Source: Enterococcus sp. DIV0660C
GTDB taxonomy: Bacteria; Bacillota; Bacilli; Lactobacillales; Enterococcaceae
Length of the DNA: 64,000 nucleotides
Assembly (NCBI RefSeq): GCF_017316125.1
Contig: NZ_JAFLWA010000012.1
Location: forward strand, 123,250 to 187,249
Direction of reading: 5' to 3'
The stretch's first letter is position 1; every line of letters begins with the position of its first letter. Of the stretch, positions 1 through 9,212 are shown piece by piece. Below the pieces are notes generated by a model. The model saw only the letters and a list, made by a program, of their open reading frames with translations. It had not been told where the DNA came from and did not search any database. A program made the translations under genes and the position numbers.

Positions 1-422
1 GCATGAATCCCAACACTGACACCAACCGGAAGCGTTGACTTGTGACTACCAAAATAACTTTGTAAACTTCGCTGTTCACGTTTTGCAAATAGGTCCCAAA
101 CAGCCGTTTCTAATGCTGATTTTGCCATGAAATTTCCTTGAATAGTTTGAAACAAGGACCAAACATCTCCCGCCTTTTGCAAATCAGATTGAAATAGACG
201 TGGCACTAATTGTTCTTCAATAAGCTGTCGATCCGCACCAATCGTTTCTTCGATGTAATCGGGTTGTTCAAAAGAAACCAACTCTCCGTATCCTCGATTG
301 CCTAACTCATCTTCTAAAATCAAAAGGTCTAACGGTTTTGCTTCAAGTACACCGTAACTTGTTTGAAAAGGAGTAATTAAGGGGAGACATAGTTGATATC
401 GCTCGATCTTCGTAATTTTCAT
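1..422 (-). CDS. menC: o-succinylbenzoate synthase, N-terminal part (cut by window edge)
   Basis: The enzyme dehydrates SHCHC to o-succinylbenzoate in menaquinone synthesis and belongs to the enolase superfamily. About 140 codons are visible, starting at an ATG at 422 with GAGGAA about eight bases upstream. The protein opens MKITKIERYQ and carries the substrate-capping N-terminal domain typical of MenC and N-acylamino acid racemases; the catalytic barrel lies beyond base 1. It begins 13 bases after menH and is the last men gene visible. The identification rests on this domain plus the operon, since the catalytic Lys and Asp residues are outside the window. Enolase-superfamily proteins of this type can also racemise N-succinylamino acids. 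Confidence 0.85.
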   Translation of the reverse strand, partial: MKITKIERYQLCLPLITPFQTSYGVLEAKPLDLLILEDELGNRGYGELVSFEQPDYIEETIGADRQLIEEQLVPRLFQSDLQKAGDVWSLFQTIQGNFMAKSALETAVWDLFAKREQRSLQSYFGSHKSTLPVGVSVGIH

Positions 423-435
423 CACATGTTCCTCA

Positions 436-1260
436 CTAACCTTGCATTTTTCTTTCTTCTAACCACTGAGATAACTTGCTTGCAAAAGCTTGTGGCTGTT
501 CGAGGTGCACGCAGTGACCACTATCTGGAACAACTGCCAATGTCGAATGTGGAAGCTGTTGACATAGCCTATTTCCGATAGCCAGAAATTTTGGATCTTG
601 CTCCCCAACCACATATAGAACTGGCTGCTTCAGAGTCGCCAATTCCGACCAATAATTTTTTTGCACACCTGTCCCCATCAACCACAAACTCATTGCCAAA
701 CCAAATTTATTCTGACTCAATCGCTCATTTCGAATCTTTTTTTGTATTTTTTTTGGTAACTTTTTTTGACTAGAAAACAATGGAATATTTTGCCAAAAAT
801 CCACAAAATCAACGAGAGACCCGCGCCATAATCGTAACGCTAATTTTTGGTCTGCCTCTTTTCGTTTTTTTCTTTCTCCTTCGTTGATTATTCCCGGAGT
901 CCCCGCTTCTAAAATTACGCCGCAAAGATTATTTGGTTGCTCGATTGCCCAAACTAATGCGACTCTCGCCCCCATAGAATAGCCTAAAACATACCATTGT
1001 TTAATCTCTAACTCCTGTATCAACTGATTAAGGTCCTTCACTATTTCAGGCAGTTGATAACGCCACGGATGTACAAAAACACTTGACTCTCCATGCCCAA
1101 GCAAATCAATGAACAGAAAATTATATGCCGGATCTCGAAGCAACCGAAACGTTTGCTTTGTTCCAGTGAAACCATGTAAACAAACGACTGTCGCCTTTGA
1201 AGGATCATATTTTTGTTGCCAGCTATAAGCATAATTTACTCCACGAATAGTTTTATTCAT
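436..1260 (-). CDS. menH: MenH: 2-succinyl-6-hydroxy-2,4-cyclohexadiene-1-carboxylate synthase
   Basis: This alpha/beta hydrolase eliminates pyruvate from the MenD product to give SHCHC. The 274-residue protein shows the oxyanion-hole motif LHGFTG near residue 29, the nucleophile elbow GYSMG with Ser95, a late Asp in VGEQDP and the catalytic His249 in SGHCVHLEQP. It overlaps the end of menD by eight bases, with a GGTGA ribosome binding site inside menD, so translation is probably coupled. The fold alone would allow another esterase or hydrolase; the position between menD and menC makes MenH the clear choice. Confidence 0.88.
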   Translation of the reverse strand: MNKTIRGVNYAYSWQQKYDPSKATVVCLHGFTGTKQTFRLLRDPAYNFLFIDLLGHGESSVFVHPWRYQLPEIVKDLNQLIQELEIKQWYVLGYSMGARVALVWAIEQPNNLCGVILEAGTPGIINEGERKKRKEADQKLALRLWRGSLVDFVDFWQNIPLFSSQKKLPKKIQKKIRNERLSQNKFGLAMSLWLMGTGVQKNYWSELATLKQPVLYVVGEQDPKFLAIGNRLCQQLPHSTLAVVPDSGHCVHLEQPQAFASKLSQWLEERKMQG

Positions 1261-2980
1261 TTATTTCACCGATTTTTTCTTGGTATTCAGCTATTATTTC
1301 TTGCCAAAGGTGCACCGGTTCATCTTGATTTCCAGCGACTTCAATCAATGTCCAACTATCAGTAACCCGGCTTTTCTCAATTGCACATTCAAACTCAGCT
1401 AAGGAAGTTGGTTTGACATATTGTCCATCGTACAAGTCAGCTACTTTGTCAAAATCTAATGAAAGTGGTGTTTCAAATAACGGAGTGAAATCTGTTTTAT
1501 CTAGTTGTTTTTGTGGTAAAAAAGAAAAGATTCCACCACCATTATTATTGAGTAAGACAATCGTGACTGGCAACCGCAGTGAACGGATCATCTGTAATCC
1601 ATTCATATCATGAAAAAGTGCCAAGTCACCAATCAATAAATAAGTCCGTTGCGTTGTAGCAGCTGAAATTCCGGCTGCCGTTGAAACAATTCCATCAATC
1701 CCATTGATTCCACGATTACCAAATACTGAATAAGAAGTTGTGCTACTCATTGCGTAGCGATCGACGAAACGAATAGCATTACTATTGGATAAAAAAAGTT
1801 GTTCATTGGATTGAAGTAGTTCACTCAGCTTCAAACTGGCACTGCTTTCATTGAATCCTTGAATCAATTCCTCTTTTTGAAGTACGACTTGGGCTATTTT
1901 TTCAGCTTGCTTCCAACCTTTTAGCCAACTGGAATCCTTCTGTTTTTCCAATGAAGTCATAGCTAGAGCCGATTGGCAAAAAGCGGAAATTGTGAAAGGT
2001 AAAAAGTAATTAGTCACGTGTAATAGGTCTTGCCACTGTTCTTGCTCATCGACTAAAACGAAAGTCGTCGTCTCAATAGCTAGTTTTTGCAAATATAGCA
2101 GGACATTTTTCGTAACTGGTAACCGACCAAAACGAATCACTACTTCTGGCTGTTTCAGCTTGTTGCTAGCAAAAATCAACTCAGCATGCTTCAAGTAGTT
2201 CTCGCTTTGTCTACCACAGGTTGCTAAATTAGTTAACGGATCACCAATGATTGGCCAACCTAATCCCTCAGCAAGCTGGATTAACATTTGTGCTTCTTTT
2301 ACACTCACTTCATTTCCAACAATCAATAATCCATTTTTTTCGACCCATTTTGCAAGTTCAGGTATCGATTGGTCCACTGTTTCAGATTTCGTCAGTTTCT
2401 CACTTTTAAAAGATTGTTCTAACTGAAAGTCTAAATCTGGCAACAACGGCTCACGAAAAGGTAAATTAGCATGTACTGGTCCTACTGGTGTTTGCTGTGC
2501 AGTATACCCTAGCTGAATACCTTGCCAGTAACTATAACGTTGCATTGATTCCGAACCTTCCGGGACAGCTAACTCCACAAATTTTTTCACATGTGATCGA
2601 TACAGTTCTTGTTGATTCATCGTCTGAGGTGCCCCCACTTCCCGTAGCTCTGGTGGGCGATCTGCTGTTAAAACAACCAGCGAATGATTGGTCTCTTTAG
2701 CTTCACAAATTGCTGGATAATAGTTTGCTGCTGCTGTTCCAGATGTACATAGTAGCCCAACCAATTCTTTTGCCACTCCTTTTGCCAAGCCTAAGGCAAA
2801 AAAGCCTGCAGAACGTTCATCAACATCAATGTAGCATGCAATTTCAGGATCGCGAAAAAGTAATAAAGCTAACGGAGTGGAGCGTGAACCCGGACTAATG
2901 ACTACTTTTGTTAAGCCACCATCTTTCAATCCTTGAATAAAGGCTAACAGATACCCCGTTGTTTCTTGTTTACTCGTCAT
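1253..2980 (-). CDS. menD: MenD: SEPHCHC synthase, thiamine diphosphate dependent
   Basis: MenD joins isochorismate and 2-oxoglutarate with loss of CO2, the committed step to menaquinone. The 575-residue length fits the family. N-terminal motifs SPGSRSTPLALL and LCTSGTAAANYYPA mark the pyrimidine-binding domain, and the C-terminal GDLALFHDMNG...LLNNNGGGIFSFLP stretch is the ThDP/metal site. It overlaps menF by 11 bases upstream and menH by eight downstream, so menF-menD-menH form a tightly coupled run. Confidence 0.95.
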   Translation of the reverse strand: MTSKQETTGYLLAFIQGLKDGGLTKVVISPGSRSTPLALLLFRDPEIACYIDVDERSAGFFALGLAKGVAKELVGLLCTSGTAAANYYPAICEAKETNHSLVVLTADRPPELREVGAPQTMNQQELYRSHVKKFVELAVPEGSESMQRYSYWQGIQLGYTAQQTPVGPVHANLPFREPLLPDLDFQLEQSFKSEKLTKSETVDQSIPELAKWVEKNGLLIVGNEVSVKEAQMLIQLAEGLGWPIIGDPLTNLATCGRQSENYLKHAELIFASNKLKQPEVVIRFGRLPVTKNVLLYLQKLAIETTTFVLVDEQEQWQDLLHVTNYFLPFTISAFCQSALAMTSLEKQKDSSWLKGWKQAEKIAQVVLQKEELIQGFNESSASLKLSELLQSNEQLFLSNSNAIRFVDRYAMSSTTSYSVFGNRGINGIDGIVSTAAGISAATTQRTYLLIGDLALFHDMNGLQMIRSLRLPVTIVLLNNNGGGIFSFLPQKQLDKTDFTPLFETPLSLDFDKVADLYDGQYVKPTSLAEFECAIEKSRVTDSWTLIEVAGNQDEPVHLWQEIIAEYQEKIGEINE

Positions 2981-4352
2981 TGCCCTTCACTCCTCTAATC
3001 ATTGGTTGGAACTTCAACATCGTTTCTAATCGTTCTGCTTCTGGATCGGAATCATCAACAATTCCACATCCGGCATATAATAACCCCTGATTTCCGCTAA
3101 AAACTCCCGAACGAATCCCCACTGCAAACTCACCGATATCTTCGGTTAAGTCAAGCCAGCCAATTGGTGCGCCATAAAGTCCTCGTCCGGCAGTTTCTTT
3201 TTCAGCCAACCAATGTAAAGCATCTACCTTGGGTTCTCCACCTAAAGCTGGCGTTGGATGCAATTCTCGAACAACATCTAATAAACTAACTTGTTCTTTT
3301 CTAGCGCCTGTAACAGCCACAAATAAATGCTGAATATCTCGGTTTTTTAAAAGACTTTTATTAGAAACGAATAGCTCTCCTTGCGTAAAATTTTCTAGCT
3401 GTTTCTTAATTCGTTCTACTACCACTTGATGTTCATACGAATTCTTAGAGTCTTTTAAAAGTTTTTCGCTATTTTTTTGATCTTCTAACTGATTCTCCCC
3501 TCGTGGAATCGACCCTGCGATGCCAGCTGTTGCAAACATCGTTTTACTTGCTTCAACGAGTCGTTCAGGCGTTGCACCGACAAAAGTTTGCTGTTTCGCT
3601 TCCAATGCAAAAACATAAGTGTTGGGTTGTTGACGCAACAAATTCGCAACAATAGTTTCGAGTGCGATATGCTTTCCCTCAACTTCCATTTGGCGTGCCA
3701 AAACAACTTTTCTAAGCGTTGAATTCTTTTTTTTGATTTCCTCGACACTTTCAGAAACCAAGGAAACAAACGCGTCAACATTCCGTTCTTTCGTATTTAA
3801 ACTCATGCTTGAAGATTCTCTAGGAAGATGTCTGAGTAATTCTACAACTTGATTTTCCAACGAATCAAAGCGTTTTTTTAGTTTTTTAAAAAACTTTTTT
3901 TTACATTCACCTTTTTCTTGATAACAAGTCAACGTGACTACGCAGAGATTTTTTCTTTGAGTAAACAAAATTTCAGGTAATACAAAATAACCTTTTTCGA
4001 GCTTTCCCCAAAATAATTCTTTTGCACCTTTCCGATCAAACGGAAATGCACCGAATAAAATAGGCGATTCTTTTCGTTCACTTACCAAACAAAACTTTTT
4101 TAAAAACTCTTTTTTAAATCGTTCAATCATTCCAAAGTCTGTTTCTTCTTCAAAAAACTGCTTCACAGCGCCCAATCCAATATAGCCTAAGCTATGGTCT
4201 GGTGTTTGCCAAAAAAAGCGCGCACCCTGATAGTGATCTGTTTTAGCAAATAACTGCCCAAATGCTTGTAAGGGCAATTCATAACTATAGCTAAAGTAGC
4301 TTTTATCAGTTGAAGAAATTTCATCTTGCCAATTACTTAAGTTGATTTTCAA
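2970..4352 (-). CDS. menF: Isochorismate synthase
   Basis: It isomerises chorismate to isochorismate, drawing on the product of the aro operon at 24397-30415. The 460-residue protein has the chorismate-utilising fold in its second half: KVVLARQM, FVGATPERLV, TAGIAGSIPRGE, HPTPALGGEPK and EFAVGIRSG. The variable N-terminal half is typical of MenF. The start appears to be TTG at 4352, inside the 3' end of menE (20-base overlap), with only a weak GAGTG upstream; translation is probably coupled to menE. Salicylate-type synthases share these motifs, but the operon argues for MenF. Confidence 0.92.
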   Translation of the reverse strand: MKINLSNWQDEISSTDKSYFSYSYELPLQAFGQLFAKTDHYQGARFFWQTPDHSLGYIGLGAVKQFFEEETDFGMIERFKKEFLKKFCLVSERKESPILFGAFPFDRKGAKELFWGKLEKGYFVLPEILFTQRKNLCVVTLTCYQEKGECKKKFFKKLKKRFDSLENQVVELLRHLPRESSSMSLNTKERNVDAFVSLVSESVEEIKKKNSTLRKVVLARQMEVEGKHIALETIVANLLRQQPNTYVFALEAKQQTFVGATPERLVEASKTMFATAGIAGSIPRGENQLEDQKNSEKLLKDSKNSYEHQVVVERIKKQLENFTQGELFVSNKSLLKNRDIQHLFVAVTGARKEQVSLLDVVRELHPTPALGGEPKVDALHWLAEKETAGRGLYGAPIGWLDLTEDIGEFAVGIRSGVFSGNQGLLYAGCGIVDDSDPEAERLETMLKFQPMIRGVKGNDE

Positions 4353-5847
4353 TATAATTCACTCTTTCTTCTGTCAGAAATAGTCGTTTCAACGGTTTGC
4401 CACTCGCCGTTTTTGGAATACGCGACACACTAAAAATTTCACTAGGATGTTTGAACCTTGCGAGTGGTTGTAAAAGACTTGTCAATTCCTCAGTTGTTAA
4501 AGTAACCTCTTCTTTCACTACTAAATAGGCTACTGGTCTTTGTCCCCAGCGGTCGTCTTTACGCCCTACCACCACTGCTTCTTGTATCCACTCACTCTGA
4601 AGCAATGCAGCTTCGATTTCTGTTGGGTATATGTTTTCGCCACCTGAGATAATCAATTCACTCATTCGACTGTCCACATACAGAAAACCTTCTTCGTCCA
4701 GATGGCCTAAATCCCCCGTTCGGAACCAACCATCTTTCGTCCATGATACTTCCTCACGATAGTTTAAATAGTGACTAGCAATTGTCGGTCCCTTTAATAA
4801 AATTTCTCCAGTTGGTTGTTGGTCATATTTCATTTCAATTTTCAATTTGGTACCCATCAACGGCACACCAGCAGAACCTAATTTTTCTGATGCTTTTTCC
4901 GGTGATAAAGCAATCACTTGTGAACAAGTTTCCGTCATGCCATAAGACTGGATGACCAATAATTTTTTGGCTACACATTGACTTAGCGTGTCCCGATCAA
5001 TTGGTCCACCACCCAACAACAATTTGGGAGCAGTAAGATATCCTTTTTCCGGAACAAGCGGTAAAAGGTCTTTTAGCATTATTGTCACAACTGAAAGACA
5101 GATTTTTCGTCCTTCTAGTAACTCTTCATGGATTCTTTTTGGAGAAAAATTCGTATGTAAACGAACACTAATGCCTAACACTAATGAACGCAATAAGATT
5201 GCTAAACCACTAATATGATACAATGGCAAGCAACAAATCCAGCTGTCAGACTCAGTAAGTTTCATGTTCATCTTGGTTGCTAAAGCACTCGCACGATGGT
5301 TTGCAAATGTTTGTGGAACACCTTTTGGTTTTCCTGTCGTTCCAGACGTATACATAATAGAAGCAATTTTTTCCTCATCATAACCAGAATCATGATAGTC
5401 AATTTCGTCCACCGCGGGCAATTGTCCTGGACTTGGAAATTCAAGTAAAAAACCAGTGACAGAAATAGGGACATGTTCTGCGATTAGCCACGAGGTTTTA
5501 GCATCAGCTAATTGAAATGTGATTTCCTCCGACGTTAAATGTACATTTAGGAACTGAACTTCAAGACCTAACTCCCACAAAGCCAAAATCGTCAAATAGC
5601 ATTGCACTGAATTTTGACTATAAAGAGCTACTCTTTTTACGTTTTCAGGTATTTTTTCTGCAAAATAAGTTGCGTATCTTTGGACAGATTGGTTTAATGC
5701 AGCAAAAGACCAACTTTTATTTTCAAAATAAAAAGCTGGTCTAGTTGGATGAAGCTGTGCTTGTTGCTGCAACCAACTCCTCGGATGCGGTTTATGGGAA
5801 TTTAGGGAATTGATCAAAATCTGGTTCTCGTTTTTCTTTAAAGGCAT
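4333..5847 (-). CDS. menE: o-Succinylbenzoate--CoA ligase
   Basis: This acyl-adenylate-forming enzyme activates o-succinylbenzoate with ATP and CoA. The AMP-binding P-loop is [14 protein letters not shown], followed by the [12 protein letters not shown] motif, the adenylate motif [15 protein letters not shown] and the C-terminal catalytic Lys region TASGKPLKR. The frame is open up to 5940, but similarity to known MenE proteins begins only near the [14 protein letters not shown] segment. I therefore chose the ATG at 5847 with AAGG six bases upstream, about 504 residues. A TTG at 5817 is an alternative. Either start lies inside the end of menB. Confidence 0.9.
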   Translation of the reverse strand: MPLKKNENQILINSLNSHKPHPRSWLQQQAQLHPTRPAFYFENKSWSFAALNQSVQRYATYFAEKIPENVKRVALYSQNSVQCYLTILALWELGLEVQFLNVHLTSEEITFQLADAKTSWLIAEHVPISVTGFLLEFPSPGQLPAVDEIDYHDSGYDEEKIASIMYTSGTTGKPKGVPQTFANHRASALATKMNMKLTESDSWICCLPLYHISGLAILLRSLVLGISVRLHTNFSPKRIHEELLEGRKICLSVVTIMLKDLLPLVPEKGYLTAPKLLLGGGPIDRDTLSQCVAKKLLVIQSYGMTETCSQVIALSPEKASEKLGSAGVPLMGTKLKIEMKYDQQPTGEILLKGPTIASHYLNYREEVSWTKDGWFRTGDLGHLDEEGFLYVDSRMSELIISGGENIYPTEIEAALLQSEWIQEAVVVGRKDDRWGQRPVAYLVVKEEVTLTTEELTSLLQPLARFKHPSEIFSVSRIPKTASGKPLKRLFLTEERVNYIENQLK

Positions 5848-6607
5848 CGCGGCCTTCTTGTGCTTCATCCATAGTGTAATAAAGTAACGTTGCGTCACCA
5901 GCAAGTTGTTGAATCCCAGCAAGGCCATCCGTATCAGCATTCATAGCAGCTTTAATCATGCGTAGTGCCAACGGACTTTTTTGTAACATTTCTTCTGCCC
6001 ACTCAATTGTGACATCTTCCACATCAGCTAATGGAACCACGGTATTGATCCAATTCATTGCTAAGGCTTCTTCAGCTGTGTATTGTTTGGTCATGAACCA
6101 GACTTCTTTTGCTTTTTTATGCCCAACAACCCGCGCTAAATAGCCAGCGCCATAGCCTCCGTCAAAACTACCAACATTCGGACCAGTTTGCCCGAATTTA
6201 GCATTATCAGCAGCAATCGTTAGATCACAAACCAGCTGCAACACATTTCCTCCACCAATCGACCAACCTTTAACCATTGCAATTACCGGTTTAGGAATCA
6301 CGCGAATTAAGCGTTGTAAGTCAAGAACATTTAAACGTGGAACTTGATCATCACCGACGTAGCCACCGTTTCCTCGAACTTTTTGGTCACCACCTGAACA
6401 AAATGCCTGATCTCCAGCTCCAGTTAAAATAATGACGCCAATGTCTTGACGTTCACGACTAATTGTAAAAGCATCCATCATTTCAAAAACAGTTTTCGGG
6501 GTGAACGCGTTATGAACCTCTGGACGATTGATTGTAATCTTCGCGATTTTTCCATATTGTTCAAATAAAATTTCACTATATTCTTTAATTGTTTGCCATG
6601 TTCTCAT
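5792..6607 (-). CDS. menB: 1,4-Dihydroxy-2-naphthoyl-CoA synthase
   Basis: MenB closes the second ring of the naphthoquinone from o-succinylbenzoyl-CoA. The 271-residue crotonase-fold protein contains [12 protein letters not shown], the oxyanion-hole region [11 protein letters not shown] and the highly conserved [15 protein letters not shown] segment that separates MenB from ordinary enoyl-CoA hydratases. AGGAGG stands ahead of the ATG. It is the first gene of the minus-strand men operon. The enzyme is close to the size of E. coli MenB, and nothing is odd about it. Confidence 0.97.
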   Translation of the reverse strand: MRTWQTIKEYSEILFEQYGKIAKITINRPEVHNAFTPKTVFEMMDAFTISRERQDIGVIILTGAGDQAFCSGGDQKVRGNGGYVGDDQVPRLNVLDLQRLIRVIPKPVIAMVKGWSIGGGNVLQLVCDLTIAADNAKFGQTGPNVGSFDGGYGAGYLARVVGHKKAKEVWFMTKQYTAEEALAMNWINTVVPLADVEDVTIEWAEEMLQKSPLALRMIKAAMNADTDGLAGIQQLAGDATLLYYTMDEAQEGRDAFKEKREPDFDQFPKFP

Positions 6608-6724
6608 GATTTTCCTCCTTTAATTCATCTTTTTTATTATACACAAGAACGAAAGAAAACGGTTAAAAACCCACGGAATTTTTAGTAATCTGTTATACTA
6701 TGAAAAGAATGGAGTGATGCTTTT
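6608..6724. promoter_or_regulatory. Divergent men promoter region
   Basis: The spacer between menB and menI has a minus-strand -10 TATAAT at 6636-6641 reading into menB and a plus-strand -10 TATACT at 6694-6699 reading into menI. Neither has a convincing -35 box at 17 bases. No operator is evident. Confidence 0.45.
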
Positions 6725-7084
6725 ATGAATTTATTGGAACATTTACAAATAAAAACGCTAGAACTTTCTCCAGAAAAAGTTGTCTTAGCTTTAGACATCC
6801 ACGCCATTCATTTGCAACCTTATGGCTATCTGCATGGCGGAATCAATGGTGTCCTGATTGAAACTGCTTGTAGCCTTGGCGCAAATCAACACTTAGAGGA
6901 ACCTCATTTTGCTGTTGGTGTGGATCTGCAAGTAAATCATCTCAATAAAGCACAGACGGGTACTTTAACTGTCATTGCTGCGCCAGATAAAGTTGGACGT
7001 TCTTTACAAGTTTGGCAGGCAGAAATTTTTTTAGATCAACAAATAAAAACCGCAGTCGGACGTTGTACCTTAGCTGTCCAATAA
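6725..7084 (+). CDS. menI: Hotdog thioesterase, probable DHNA-CoA hydrolase
   Basis: It probably releases 1,4-dihydroxy-2-naphthoate from its CoA thioester, the step after MenB. The 119-residue protein is a PaaI/YbgC-like hotdog fold with the signature LHGGINGVLIETA, in which His-Gly-Gly and the following Glu match the active site of 4-hydroxybenzoyl-CoA-type thioesterases. GGAG precedes the ATG. It stands alone, divergent from menB, and ends in a strong terminator. The substrate is inferred from context; a general thioesterase is possible. Confidence 0.8.
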   Translation: MNLLEHLQIKTLELSPEKVVLALDIHAIHLQPYGYLHGGINGVLIETACSLGANQHLEEPHFAVGVDLQVNHLNKAQTGTLTVIAAPDKVGRSLQVWQAEIFLDQQIKTAVGRCTLAVQ

Positions 7085-7136
7085 AACAGGTGAAGCTTTC
7101 AAGTTATTTTTTGAAGAGCTTCACCTGTTTTTGTTT
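7084..7136. terminator. Bidirectional terminator between menI and the MFS gene
   Basis: Arms AAACAGGTGAAGCT at 7084-7097 and AGCTTCACCTGTTT at 7117-7130 are perfectly complementary over 14 bases. T-rich sequence on both sides allows use by the convergent genes. Confidence 0.9.
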
Positions 7137-7146
7137 AGCAGAATGA

Positions 7147-8388
7147 TTAATGGTTAACTATTACTGTTTGAACAGTTTGGTACATCACTAAAATGGCACA
7201 GAAAATCAATAAAATCCCCATAATTGCTGGTGCTGAATGTCCCAGTGAAACATATAGCTGTCCACCAATCAGCGGGCCGATAACTCTTGCTAACGATTGA
7301 ATTGCTTGACTTCCACCCTGCACGCGTCCTTGCTCCTGTTGTGTCACTGCTTTAGATAATAAACCATTGAATGACGGTCCAAAAATTGAATCGCCAAAAC
7401 CAAAAAGAAACATCCCGATAATGAATAGACTTGGTTGACGAAAGATTGCCGAACCGGCAATCAATAGATAACCAATGATTTCAGCCCCCATTCCTAAGAT
7501 CACGATTTGATGGTCCGTGAGCCATTTTAATAGTCGAGGCATGATTACGCTTTGAGAAAAAATATCTTGGATACCAATTATTGAAAAAACTAAACCAATA
7601 ACGGTTGGTTGCCAATGAAAAGCATCAATCGTAAATTGAGAGAATACCGCTTGAAATGCACCGTTTGGAATCCAAAGTAAAAAACCCGCGAACAATAGAC
7701 GACTGACTTGTTTGATAGAAAGAATATTTTTTAACTGGATAAATGGATTTAGTCGACTAACAGGAATTGTTGTTAAGCGATTTTCTTTTGCTAAACTTTC
7801 TGGCATAAAGAAGTACCCAAATAAAAAATTAAGAAATGTCACAAAAGCACCAGCAAACATCGGGATTGCATAACCAAAATGAGCAAGTAGGCCACCAATC
7901 GTTGGTCCGAATACCACACCAACACCAGTAGCGGCACTAATCCAACCAAAATATTTTGTTCGTTCCTCAGTTGGAGTAATGTCAGAAAAGTAGGCAAAAA
8001 TCGTACCGATCGTTCCGCCTGTGAACCCTTCAATTATCCGACCAAGAAATAAAATCCAAAGTGCACCACCTAAACCAAATACTGTGTACCCGATTGATGA
8101 ACCTAACAAACAAATCAGCAACACAACTCGTCGACCAAACCGGTCACTTAATGCACCTAATCCGGGAGCTGCTAGAAAAACACAGATAGCATAAACAGAA
8201 GTCAATGCTGTCACTACCAATGCCTGATGAGCTGGATTACTGATATAAGGTTGAACTAAAAATGGAATCACGGGTGAAACAATCGTAAAACCCACACCTG
8301 AAAGAAAAACTGAGATCAAGCCAAAAAGAAAAGCCTTTTGGTCGATTTGTTTACGTGTATCATTTGTATTTTGTTGATTAGAAAACAT
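7147..8388 (-). CDS. MFS exporter, TetA/multidrug-like
   Basis: This 413-residue, 12-helix major facilitator probably exports a drug or toxic compound by proton antiport. Motif A reads GALSDRFGRRVVLL after helix 2, and an antiporter motif C-like GVGVVFGPTIGGLL lies in helix 5. AAAGGAGT precedes the ATG. It has its own promoter with two MarR-type palindromes and is separated from the upstream marR gene by a terminator. The substrate cannot be read from sequence; membership in the TetA-like DHA1 group is likely. Confidence 0.8.
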   Translation of the reverse strand: MFSNQQNTNDTRKQIDQKAFLFGLISVFLSGVGFTIVSPVIPFLVQPYISNPAHQALVVTALTSVYAICVFLAAPGLGALSDRFGRRVVLLICLLGSSIGYTVFGLGGALWILFLGRIIEGFTGGTIGTIFAYFSDITPTEERTKYFGWISAATGVGVVFGPTIGGLLAHFGYAIPMFAGAFVTFLNFLFGYFFMPESLAKENRLTTIPVSRLNPFIQLKNILSIKQVSRLLFAGFLLWIPNGAFQAVFSQFTIDAFHWQPTVIGLVFSIIGIQDIFSQSVIMPRLLKWLTDHQIVILGMGAEIIGYLLIAGSAIFRQPSLFIIGMFLFGFGDSIFGPSFNGLLSKAVTQQEQGRVQGGSQAIQSLARVIGPLIGGQLYVSLGHSAPAIMGILLIFCAILVMYQTVQTVIVNH

Positions 8389-8414
8389 AAAAACTCCTTT
8401 GTTAAAATATTATA

Positions 8415-8465
8415 TTGTGTCCTAGGCAACAAAATATTATTCTTTTTTTGTGTCCTTGTCAACAA
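8415..8465 (-). promoter_or_regulatory. MFS promoter embraced by two MarR-type operators
   Basis: The minus-strand promoter has -35 TTGACA (8457-8462), a 17-base spacer and -10 TAATAT (8434-8439). Two 18-base near-palindromes, TTGTGTCCTAGGCAACAA (8415-8432) and TTGTGTCCTTGTCAACAA (8448-8465), match at 16 of 18 positions and start 33 bases apart. One covers the -35 box and the other lies just downstream of the -10. Confidence 0.75.
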
Positions 8466-8480
8466 TTTTTGCAAAAAAAA

Positions 8481-8507
8481 ATAAAGCGAATGATTCGCTC
8501 TATTTTT
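8481..8507 (-). terminator. Terminator after marR
   Basis: On the minus strand AGCGAAT and ATTCGCT form a short stem followed by an A/T run ending in about nine T. It separates marR from the MFS promoter. Confidence 0.65.
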
Positions 8508-8539
8508 TAAATCACGATCTTCACTCCTAAATTTACTTC

Positions 8540-9007
8540 TTATAAATCTAATTTTTCGATTTCCTGATTCAGGTGTTGGTCATATTTGACTAAAAACCGT
8601 GCTAATTCTTCATACTGTTGTTCCGTCACTTGATCAAAAATTGCTTGATCTCGTTTTTGAAATTCTTCATGTGTTCGCTCGTGCACATCAAAAACTGCTC
8701 GTCCCTTTTCTGTTAATTTGAAGTAAATTTCTTTCTTATTATCAGGTTTTTGGTAGCTTTCGATATACCCTTTTGTCACTAATTTTTTAGTTATTTTACT
8801 AATCGCACTTCTTGTCATAAACAATGAACTAGCAAGCTTAGTTACATTTGAATCCTGATTTTTTCCAATGAACTCGATACAGTGGACTTCCGATGGTTGG
8901 TAGCCTTCTAAACGTTTCTCCATTGTTAATTTATTCAACCATGCCATTTTACTGAAAACATTTCTTGCTTTATCCATAACGGCTGCACTTGTTTCCTCTT
9001 TACCCAT
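8540..9007 (-). CDS. MarR-family transcriptional regulator
   Basis: A 155-residue winged-helix regulator that probably represses the adjacent exporter and responds to small ligands. The core LASSLFMTRSAISKITKKLVTKGYIESYQKPDNKKEIYFKLTEKG contains the recognition helix and the beta wing. The start is set at the ATG at 9007 with GGGAGG upstream; the frame continues 20 codons further but without a ribosome binding site. Its own promoter and terminator make it a separate transcription unit upstream of the MFS gene. The two palindromes at the exporter promoter are the likely binding sites. Confidence 0.85.
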   Translation of the reverse strand: MGKEETSAAVMDKARNVFSKMAWLNKLTMEKRLEGYQPSEVHCIEFIGKNQDSNVTKLASSLFMTRSAISKITKKLVTKGYIESYQKPDNKKEIYFKLTEKGRAVFDVHERTHEEFQKRDQAIFDQVTEQQYEELARFLVKYDQHLNQEIEKLDL

Positions 9008-9038
9008 TTTTTGTCCTCCCGTATGCTTCTTCCTATTT

Positions 9039-9069
9039 AGTATAGTGATTTTTTGAAGTTGATTCAACT
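9039..9069 (-). promoter_or_regulatory. marR promoter with overlapping palindrome
   Basis: -35 TTGAAT (9062-9067) and -10 TATACT (9039-9044) are 17 bases apart. The palindrome AGTTGATTCAACT (9057-9069) covers the -35 box and could serve autoregulation, though it differs from the exporter operators. Confidence 0.6.
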
Positions 9070-9133
9070 ACCCCCACTGCTTTTCAAAGCGAAAGAATTA
9101 TTCGCCATACCTAACAAAAAATATAAACGGTAG

Positions 9134-9162
9134 TTAACATTACACAAAAATTAGGTTATAAT
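9134..9162 (+). promoter_or_regulatory. Promoter of the YitT-family gene
   Basis: -35 TTAACA (9134-9139), a 17-base spacer and -10 TATAAT (9157-9162), about 50 bases ahead of the start codon. Confidence 0.75.
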
Positions 9163-9212
9163 GAATTACTTAGAAGAACGATTAAAACAAACTGTGTTTA
9201 GGATGTGAATAG

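Noticed and set aside
5848..5940. Upstream extension of menE
   Set aside because: It lies wholly within menB, shows no similarity to MenE N-termini and has no ribosome binding site.
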